In this document: positions 1 to 4,813 of the stretch, one piece after another | Position numbering within the stretch: the stretch's first letter is position 1 | Layout of the letters: every line of letters begins with the position of its first letter | Assembly: GCA_034437215.1 (NCBI GenBank) | Contig: DAOTVC010000001.1 | Span: 1-15,352 of the forward strand | Direction of reading: 5' to 3' | DNA length: 15,352 nucleotides | Origin: DAOTVC01 sp034437215 | GTDB lineage: Bacteria > Chloroflexota > Anaerolineae > B4-G1 > SLSP01 | Translations under genes and position numbers: made by a program | Notes under the pieces: generated by a model | Seen by the model: the letters and a program-made list of their open reading frames with translations, nothing else | Databases searched by the model: none | What the model was told of the DNA's origin: nothing

Positions 1-228
1 ACGCTGGGCCAGGCCGTTGTGGATGGGACGGTGGTCACCTTCACCACGAGTCTGGGGAGCATCGCGCCGCTTACGGCGACGACGGTGAGCGGGCGGGTGA
101 CGGCGACGCTGACGGCGGGCACGGAGCCGGGGACGACGACGGTCGCCGCCGTGGCAGGGCAGGTGCTGGGAACCACTATGGTGGAGTTCCGTGCCACGCT
201 CTTCCTGCCTCTGGTGCTGCGCGAGTGA
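1..228 (+). CDS. C-terminal end of a secreted Ig-like (Big-1 type) domain protein, 5' partial
   Basis: The reading frame is open from the first base, so the start lies upstream; a GTG at 19 is probably an internal Val codon. The 75 visible residues are rich in Thr, Val, Gly and Ala, with alternating beta-strand patterns such as GTVVTFTTSLGSIAPLTATT and a later GTTTVAAVAG. This is the usual look of a bacterial group 1 Ig-like (invasin/intimin-type) domain: a strand reading 'V.FTTSLG', then 'T...G.VTATLTAG..PGTTTV.A'. The protein ends in LFLPLVLRE, a short hydrophobic tail plus charged end. I recall similar (F/Y)LPLV-type tails on many exported Chloroflexota proteins, where they may aid surface retention; that is memory and inference. 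No catalytic domain is visible. A strong terminator follows 29 bases after the stop. The size and function of the full protein cannot be judged here. Confidence 0.7.
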   Translation, partial: TLGQAVVDGTVVTFTTSLGSIAPLTATTVSGRVTATLTAGTEPGTTTVAAVAGQVLGTTMVEFRATLFLPLVLRE

Positions 229-256
229 CGTGGACGCGTAGAAGTATGATCAAGCA

Positions 257-290
257 AGAGCCCCGGCACACGCCGGGGCTCTCTCTTTAC
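257..290 (+). terminator. Rho-independent terminator after the Ig-like protein gene
   Basis: A perfect 11-bp stem (AGAGCCCCGGC at 257-267 pairing with 272-282) closes a 4-base ACAC loop and is followed by the pyrimidine run CTCTTT. It lies 29 bases past the TGA at 226-228. The stem is very GC-rich, so it should be stable even at high temperature. Its T-rich tail runs directly into the left inverted repeat of the next element (287-301). Confidence 0.85.
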
Positions 291-428
291 TGATCCGGAC
301 AAGGGGCTGGTTCATTTTCCGCCTGAGTTAAGTTTACACTTTCCAAAACGCGACTCCCCCTCGACAGACTCGGGGCAGGCTGCTAACGCTGCGTCGCTTA
401 CTACGAGCGAAAGGTTCGTAGTTCAAGC

Positions 429-467
429 CGGCACGCAGGCGCCAGCCGGAGTGCCGTCAAGCTGGCG
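429..467. other. Potential H-type pseudoknot inside the inverted-repeat element
   Basis: CGGCAC (429-434) can pair with GTGCCG (451-456), and CGCCAGC (440-446) can pair with GCTGGCG (461-467). The second stem starts inside the loop of the first, so the two interlock with short linkers of 5, 4 and 4 bases. Both stems are perfect. This is a prediction from complementarity only; no known RNA family was recognised. Confidence 0.35.
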
Positions 468-549
468 AATCTCTAAAAATGTTAACCTATCTCTGAACCA
501 TCTCCGGACGAGTACTGCTAAACCGAGCCGACCTACGACCTCTCCGCCA

Positions 550-666
550 GCGGTTAAAACCGCCGGCTACCCTATTGAAGTCGGCTGAAGCCGACTGCGG
601 ATATGCTTCCGGTAGTGTGCTTGCTGGAGCACACTCTCTTCGTGGCAGCCTGTGGCTTGAGCCACA
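550..666. repeat. Chain of four compact hairpins in the right half of the element
   Basis: Four perfect hairpins follow one another: 550-563 (6-bp stem, AA loop), 579-596 (AGTCGGCT stem, GA loop), 614-635 (AGTGTGCT stem, 6-base loop) and 651-666 (TGTGGCT stem, TG loop). Gaps between them are about 15 to 18 bases. Three of the four have 2-base loops. Such strings of short palindromes are REP-like and could form cruciforms or a multi-hairpin RNA. Confidence 0.6.
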
Positions 667-725
667 AGCGATGCCGGGCAGGGCTCTTCGACTTTAGCCT
701 TTTATGTCCGGATCAGTAAGCGACT

Positions 726-872
726 TCAGGCCCGGTGGCAGGCCACGTAGTGATCGGGATGGAGCTCCCGCAGCTCCGGCTCCTCGACGGCGTAGACCTC
801 CTCCGCCAGGGGGCAGCGGGGATGGAAGCGACAGCCCGCGGGCGGGTGGGGTGAGACGGGTTGCCTTGCCAG
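726..872 (-). pseudogene. Remnant of an oligopeptide/dipeptide ABC transporter ATP-binding protein, C-terminal fragment
   Basis: On the minus strand the frame ending in TGA at 728-726 reads as the tail of an OppD/OppF or DppD/DppF ATPase. It begins around RQPVSPHPPAGCRFHPRCP, continues with acidic residues (LAEEVYAVEEPELRE) and ends HPDHYVACHRA. The 'P.GC.FHPRCP' motif and the closing 'H..AC' are diagnostic of the oligo_HPY C-terminal region of this family. Only about 48 codons survive: an in-frame stop (TCA on the plus strand at 873-875) lies just upstream, and no Walker A, signature or Walker B motifs are present, so the nucleotide-binding domain is gone. Reading against all other genes here, it is a leftover of a lost transporter operon. 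Its stop sits 6 bases from the inverted-repeat element, and its broken 5' side overlaps the hydrogenase promoter. Confidence 0.75.
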
Positions 873-893
873 TCAACGGGAAGTGGCTATACT
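866..893 (+). promoter_or_regulatory. Sigma-70-like promoter for the hydrogenase operon
   Basis: TTGCCA at 866-871 and TATACT at 888-893 are separated by 16 bases, both close to the -35 and -10 consensus. Transcription would start near 900, leaving a leader of about 155 bases before the hydrogenase small-subunit ATG. The -35 box overlaps the broken end of the ABC-transporter remnant, so the promoter may have formed or been brought in by the rearrangement. Confidence 0.55.
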
Positions 894-969
894 TCTCATG
901 TAGTCGTTCTCCGGTTGTGACGCTCGCTTATACATGCCGAACACGCAGCCCCAACGTTAAGGAGACGCC

Positions 970-995
970 GGTGCTTGAGCACACATCCAAGCACC
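970..995 (+). other. Hairpin in the leader of the hydrogenase operon
   Basis: GGTGCTTG (970-977) pairs perfectly with CAAGCACC (988-995) around a 10-base loop. It lies in the predicted 5' leader, 61 bases before the ATG at 1057, and has no T-tract, so it is not an intrinsic terminator. It could be an mRNA-stabilising hairpin or a protein-binding site. Nothing else is recognisable in 894-1043. Confidence 0.4.
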
Positions 996-1056
996 AAAAC
1001 GACGACTTGACCACCTGACTACGAGACGAAGTGACTGATTTTGAAGGAGGGGGTGG

Positions 1057-1905
1057 ATGAAGACCTTTGCCGTTTTGCAGCTCTCGGGATGCTCCGGCTG
1101 CGAGGTCTCCCTGTTGAACGCGGAGGCCTGGGTCGAGGAGTACCGGCTCACCTACATGCCCCTCGTCATCTCCGCCTACGACATTCCTGAGGTGGACATT
1201 CTGCTGATCAGCGGCGGGGTGCTCAACGAGGACGACCTCTTTCACCTACGGCGCGCCGTGCAGCACGCCAAGTCCGTCGTTCCGGTGGGGACCTGTGCCA
1301 TTTCCGGAGGGGTGATGAATCTTGGAGACCGGGAGGAGGTGCGGGAGATCTTCCTCCGGCGGGAACACCGCCACTACGTCCCCCACCTGCTGCCCCGCAG
1401 CCGTCCGGTCGACGCCGTCGTGGAGGTGGATCTCTACCTTCCCGGCTGTCCGCCCACACCCGAGCTCTTCATGGCGGTGCTCTCCGACCCCTCCAAGTTC
1501 GAGGCCTCCAAGATCGTCTGCCAGGAGTGCGGGCGCAAGAAGCTGAAGGATATGCGCCCCGAGCACCTGCTGGGCTTCCAGCAGGGGGAGCCCCTCCCCG
1601 ACATCTGTCTGGTCAATCAGGGCTACCTCTGTGTCGGCACCTCCACCCGCGGGGGCTGCCGGGCCCCCTGTCCCCGCGCCGGTCATCCCTGCGTGGGCTG
1701 TCGCGGCCCCTCCGACGTCTTTATCGAGAAGGAGTCGGAGGTCTGGCTCGCCAGCATCCAGCGTATCTTCGAGAAGATGACGGAGATCCCGCCCGAGGAG
1801 ATCAGCGAGGCGCTGCGCTCCCCCCAGCTGGCCCTCTTCCTCTTCCAATTCTCCGACTACGCCGGGATCGAGCGTCCACCCCGCCCGAAAGAGAAGGTGT
1901 TGTGA
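1057..1905 (+). CDS. [NiFe] hydrogenase small subunit, Mvh/group 3-like (three Fe-S clusters)
   Basis: The 282-residue protein is the electron-transferring subunit of a cytosolic [NiFe] hydrogenase. It opens with LSGCSGCEVSLLN (C12, C15), then VGTCAISGG (C80) and LPGCPP (C131), the four ligands of the proximal [4Fe-4S] cluster. C155 and C158 (CQECGR), C184 and C192 fit the medial cluster; C201, C205, C212 and C215 (GGCRAPCP...PCVGC) fit the distal one. This 12-cysteine pattern and size resemble MvhG/FrhG-type subunits. There is no twin-arginine signal, so it acts in the cytoplasm. The ATG follows a near-perfect Shine-Dalgarno site (AAGGAGG at 1044-1050, 6-base spacer). The stop overlaps the large-subunit ATG (TGATG), implying translational coupling. 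No MvhD, HdrABC or diaphorase gene lies in the window, so the electron acceptor is unknown. Confidence 0.9.
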   Translation: MKTFAVLQLSGCSGCEVSLLNAEAWVEEYRLTYMPLVISAYDIPEVDILLISGGVLNEDDLFHLRRAVQHAKSVVPVGTCAISGGVMNLGDREEVREIFLRREHRHYVPHLLPRSRPVDAVVEVDLYLPGCPPTPELFMAVLSDPSKFEASKIVCQECGRKKLKDMRPEHLLGFQQGEPLPDICLVNQGYLCVGTSTRGGCRAPCPRAGHPCVGCRGPSDVFIEKESEVWLASIQRIFEKMTEIPPEEISEALRSPQLALFLFQFSDYAGIERPPRPKEKVL

Positions 1906-3218
1906 TGGCGACCTTGACCTTTCCCATCAGCCGCATGGAGGGCCACGCCCGCGTCGTCTTCGAGGTGCAGCACGGCGAGGTGGCCTCGGCCCACTTCCAG
2001 GCCACCGAGCTGCGCGGCTTCGAGTACCTGGTGCAGGGGGCGCCCGCCGAGCAGGTGCCCGTGATCGTCCCCCGTATCTGCGGCGTCTGCTCCACCGCCC
2101 ACCACGTCGCTGCCGTCAAGGCCCTGGAGGACGCGTTTGGTGTCGAACCCCCGCCCCTGGCCCTCACCGTGCGGGAGCTCCTCATGCTGGGGCAGCTCAT
2201 CCAGAATCAGGCGACCTCCCTCTTCCTCTTCACCATGCCCGATCGTCTGGGGGTCTCCAGCCTCTTTCACCTTCCCCAGGAGGTGGATACGGAGGAGGCC
2301 CTCGTGGGGATCTCCACGCGCGCCCTTCAGGTGCGGCAAGCGGGTACCCACCTGATCAGCGTGGCGGGAGGGCAGTTCATCCACCCGATCAAGGCTACCG
2401 TGGGCGGCGTGACCAGCGGGATCACCGCCGAGATTGCCGAGACGATGCACGAGGAGCTGGAGGCGACGCTGCCCATCGCCCAGGCGCTCTTCGATTACTA
2501 CTGGGAGGAGTCCCTGGAGATGGGGGAGCGTCTGGGGACGTGGGGCGACGATCAGCCCGCCTGCTACATCGCCTCCGTGGCGGGACCCCGGCCCAGCTAC
2601 TATGGTGACCTGCTGCGGGTGATGGGCTGTGACGAGGACGTCTGTGCCGTCTTCCCCGCTCGGGAGTTCCGGAAGCACCTGGCTTTCGAGGAGACGGAGT
2701 ACAGCTACGCCGCACGCTCCAGCTACGAGGGCCACGTGATGCGGGCCAACAGCCTCGCGCGGGCCAACATCCTCGAGGAGTTGGGCACCCCCGTGGCCAA
2801 CGACTACCTCACCCGCTTTCACGAGGCCTTCGGGCAGCCGGCCCACGCCATCATGCTCTTCGACCTCGCCAGGGGGATCGAACTGGTCTACGCCATTGAG
2901 CGGGCCATGGAGATCCTCCAGCAGCCCTTGGATGAGGGCGATCCGGCCGTGCCCTACACTCCGCGAGATGGGGAGGGATACGGGCTCGTCGAGGCGCCCC
3001 GCGGCCCCCTCATCCACCACTACACTATCGAGAAGGGGCTCGTGGCGCAGGCCGAGTTTATCATCCCCACCATCCACAACGTCCTCGCCATCGAGCGGGC
3101 GCTGCGGGTGGCGGCGGAGCGCTACATCACCCCCGAGCGGGTTCATCTGGAGTTAGAGAGGGCCGCCGGTCGGGTGGTGCGGGCCTTCGATCCCTGCATC
3201 GCCTGTGCCTCCCACTGA
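1905..3218 (+). CDS. [NiFe] hydrogenase large (catalytic) subunit, Mvh/group 3-like, without a C-terminal extension
   Basis: This 437-residue subunit carries the Ni-Fe site that splits or makes H2. The N-terminal motif FPISRMEGHARV holds the conserved Arg-x-Glu-Gly. The first nickel motif is RICGVC (C59, C62) followed by STAHH, and the second is DPCIACASH (C431, C434, H437). The protein ends exactly at that histidine. Most large subunits have a further peptide that a HyaD/HycI-type protease removes after this His or Arg, so this one should need no such cleavage; CooH and the H2-sensing HupU/HoxB proteins are known examples lacking it. The ATG at 1905 overlaps the small-subunit stop by one base; an upstream in-frame extension to 1527 would run through the small-subunit gene and is rejected. 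No hyp maturation genes are in the window. The exact subgroup is uncertain. Confidence 0.9.
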   Translation: MATLTFPISRMEGHARVVFEVQHGEVASAHFQATELRGFEYLVQGAPAEQVPVIVPRICGVCSTAHHVAAVKALEDAFGVEPPPLALTVRELLMLGQLIQNQATSLFLFTMPDRLGVSSLFHLPQEVDTEEALVGISTRALQVRQAGTHLISVAGGQFIHPIKATVGGVTSGITAEIAETMHEELEATLPIAQALFDYYWEESLEMGERLGTWGDDQPACYIASVAGPRPSYYGDLLRVMGCDEDVCAVFPAREFRKHLAFEETEYSYAARSSYEGHVMRANSLARANILEELGTPVANDYLTRFHEAFGQPAHAIMLFDLARGIELVYAIERAMEILQQPLDEGDPAVPYTPRDGEGYGLVEAPRGPLIHHYTIEKGLVAQAEFIIPTIHNVLAIERALRVAAERYITPERVHLELERAAGRVVRAFDPCIACASH

Positions 3219-3239
3219 GGCGGTGAGGGAGGAGATTGC

Positions 3240-4706
3240 ATGGTACCGACCAAGATCGTGATCATCGGCGCCGGCAGCGCCATCTTCGGGTTGAACACGG
3301 TGAGCGCGCTCCTGGCCAGCGAGCGGCTGCGCGGCAGCACGCTGGCCCTCGTCGACCGCAACCCCGAAGCGCTCTCCCTCATGGGGCGTCTGGCGGAGCG
3401 ACTGAACCGGGAGTGGGGCGCGGAGATGCGCGTCACCACCCACTCTCACCACCGCGAGGCTCTGGAGGGCGCCGAGTTCGTCGTCCTCGCCATCGAGGTA
3501 CCCCCGCGAGAAGCGCTCTGGCGCACCGACTACGAGATCCCGCTCAAGTACGGTGTGCGCCAGCCCTATGCGGAGAATGGCGGGCCCGGCGGCTTCATCC
3601 ACGCTGCCCGCAACGTGGGCCCCGTGTTGGAGATCGCCCACGATATGGAGAGAGCCTGTCCTGACGCCTGGCTCATCAACTACACCAACCCCATGATGCG
3701 GATCTGCGACGCCGTCGCCCGCTACAGCACCATCCGCGTGGTGGGGCTCTGTCACCAGGTCTACGCCGGTTACGCGATGGTGGGCAAGGCCCTGGCAGGC
3801 AAGGCCCTGGCTGACAAGGCCCTGGCTGGCAAGGCCCTGGCTGGCAAGGCCCTGGCTGACAAGGCCCTGGCAGGCCACCTGGATTTCGAAGTCCCTCCCG
3901 CCTTCACCAGCACCCACGCCGACGAGGCCTTCAACGCCGCCCGCAAAGCGGTCTCCGAGCAGGCGGCGGAGCGACTCGCCATTCAGGCGGCGGGCCTCAA
4001 CCACTTCACCTGGATGCTGGCCCTGCACGACCGGGAGACGGGTGAGGATCTCTACCCCCGCTTCCGGGAGCGCTGGGCGGAACTGCCGGAGGAGTTCGAG
4101 CCCCTGACCCGGCGCCTCTTTCAGATCTTCGATCTCTTCCCCCTGCCCGGCGACGAGCACCTCTGCGAATATCTGCCCTGGGTGAGCGATCCCCGCACGA
4201 AGCCGTGGGAGAAGTTCGATCTGAGCCTCTACGACTGGGACCGGCGGGCGGAGATGCGGGATGAGGGCTACGAGGTCATCGCCCGGATGGTCGCGGGCGA
4301 GCACTCCGTGGACGCTCTGCGCCTGGTGGACAGCGAGGGAGCGCTGGAGATGATCGCGAGCGTGGCGGGTGCCGGTTCCCACTACCATCTGGCGGTCAAT
4401 CTGCCCAACGAGGGCTTTATTTCCAACCTGCCGGCAGGCGCCATCGTCGAGGTGCCGGGCGTGGTGACGGGCGCAGGCGTGCAGGGAGTCGTCGTGGGCC
4501 CTCTTCCCGAGCCCATCGCCGAGCTCTGCCGTCGGGAGATCACCGTGGCTCAGCTGGGCATCGACGCCGCCGTGCTGGGGGATCGTCAGGCAGCGCTGCA
4601 GTGCCTGCTCCTAGATCCCGTCATCACCGACCTCGACGTGGCCCAGAACGTTCTGGAGGACTACCTGGTCACCTATCGGGATCTCCTGCCCCAGTTTGGG
4701 GCATAA
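3240..4706 (+). CDS. Glycoside hydrolase family 4 enzyme (alpha-glucosidase/galactosidase/galacturonidase type) with a repeat insertion
   Basis: GH4 enzymes cleave glycosides by an NAD+- and metal-dependent oxidation-elimination route. The 488-residue protein starts with a Rossmann motif (IVIIGAGSAIFG, residues 6-17), has the conserved YTNPM (148-152), the metal-binding Cys-His of GLCHQV (C171, H172) and GLNHFTW (H255). 'CH' after GLC is seen in GH4 enzymes acting on non-phosphorylated substrates such as AglA, MelA or uronidases, while phospho-glycosidases have CD or CN. The exact sugar is not determined. Residues 182-211 are six copies of a pentapeptide, G/D-K-A-L-A, directly after the metal-binding loop, which adds 30 residues. 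GGGAGGAG lies 5 bases before the ATG and 21 bases separate the gene from the hydrogenase stop, so it is probably co-transcribed with the hydrogenase. Confidence 0.85.
   Translation: MVPTKIVIIGAGSAIFGLNTVSALLASERLRGSTLALVDRNPEALSLMGRLAERLNREWGAEMRVTTHSHHREALEGAEFVVLAIEVPPREALWRTDYEIPLKYGVRQPYAENGGPGGFIHAARNVGPVLEIAHDMERACPDAWLINYTNPMMRICDAVARYSTIRVVGLCHQVYAGYAMVGKALAGKALADKALAGKALAGKALADKALAGHLDFEVPPAFTSTHADEAFNAARKAVSEQAAERLAIQAAGLNHFTWMLALHDRETGEDLYPRFRERWAELPEEFEPLTRRLFQIFDLFPLPGDEHLCEYLPWVSDPRTKPWEKFDLSLYDWDRRAEMRDEGYEVIARMVAGEHSVDALRLVDSEGALEMIASVAGAGSHYHLAVNLPNEGFISNLPAGAIVEVPGVVTGAGVQGVVVGPLPEPIAELCRREITVAQLGIDAAVLGDRQAALQCLLLDPVITDLDVAQNVLEDYLVTYRDLLPQFGA
3783..3872 (+). repeat. Six tandem 15-bp repeats inside the GH4 gene
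   Basis: The unit is GGCAAGGCCCTGGCT with small variants: third-position A or T at its end, and GAC in place of GGC in copies 3 and 6. Each copy encodes GKALA or DKALA (residues 182-211). The flanking MVGK...GHLDFEVP looks like the ordinary family sequence, so the array seems to be a slippage expansion of a native GKALA stretch. It is in frame in any copy number because the unit is 15 bp. Confidence 0.95.
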
Positions 4707-4719
4707 CAGTTATGCTTTT
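4701..4719 (+). terminator. Possible weak terminator at the end of the first GH4 gene
   Basis: GCATAAC (4701-4707) and GTTATGC (4709-4715) form a short hairpin, effectively 6 bp with a CAG loop, followed at once by TTTT. It includes the TAA stop of the GH4 gene. The stem is AT-rich, so termination may be partial and some transcripts may enter the kinase genes. Confidence 0.4.
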
Positions 4720-4730
4720 GTCACCCGTTC

Positions 4731-4759
4731 TTTCTTGCGCAGATCGACGCTTCTATTAT
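4731..4759 (+). promoter_or_regulatory. Possible promoter for the kinase/sugar-phosphate operon
   Basis: TATTAT at 4754-4759 is a good -10 box; the best-placed -35 is the weak TTTCTT at 4731-4736 with a 17-base spacer (TTCTTG at 4732 gives 16). This 107-base gap is the only sizeable one before the seven-gene run, so a promoter is expected here. The weak -35 hints at an activator or another sigma factor. Confidence 0.35.
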
Positions 4760-4813
4760 CATTTAGGTGGGAGATAGGTGTAAATCGGGACGCACTGAGT
4801 ATCGGGAAGGGCC

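Larger units (their letters stand above)
287..719. mobile_element. 433-bp non-coding element bounded by perfect 15-bp inverted repeats (MITE-like, or a large structured RNA)
   Basis: TTACTGATCCGGACA at 287-301 is repeated exactly in inverted form at 705-719. The sequence between has no credible gene but holds many compact hairpins, and it is less GC-rich than the flanking genes. The arrangement fits a miniature inverted-repeat transposable element or an IS remnant that lost its transposase. I see no clear target-site duplication: the bases outside the repeats differ (CTCTCT on the left, GCGACT on the right). The right end lies only 6 bases from the end of a decayed ABC-transporter gene, which suggests a rearranged junction. 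An alternative is a large structured RNA in which the terminal repeats form the closing stem. Genome-wide copies with the same ends would decide. Confidence 0.5.

Noticed and set aside
929..934. TATACA as a second -10 box of the hydrogenase promoter
   Set aside because: The nearest -35-like TTGTGA (915-920) is only 8 bases away, far too close for a functional pair.
704..1018. Plus-strand 104-residue open frame
   Set aside because: It is Pro/Arg-rich low-complexity sequence antisense to the ABC-transporter remnant and crosses the predicted hydrogenase promoter; no domain or ribosome binding site supports it.
1527..1904. Upstream in-frame extension of the hydrogenase large subunit to 1527
   Set aside because: It would run 126 residues through the small-subunit gene in another frame. 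The true N-terminus is set by the ATG at 1905 with the conserved RMEGHARV motif close behind and the typical TGATG overlap.
3216..3218. TGA after the hydrogenase large subunit as a selenocysteine or readthrough codon
   Set aside because: Selenocysteine in these enzymes replaces a cysteine within the CxxC nickel motif, which is intact here; the next codons spell the ribosome binding site of the following gene.
3783..3872. 15-bp tandem repeats as a CRISPR array or phase-variation switch
   Set aside because: There are no spacers, and a 15-bp unit cannot shift the frame, so on/off phase variation is excluded.
3153..4388. Minus-strand frame with a repeated SQGLA motif
   Set aside because: The repeat is only the antisense reading of the 15-bp array in the GH4 gene; the rest shows no recognisable protein.
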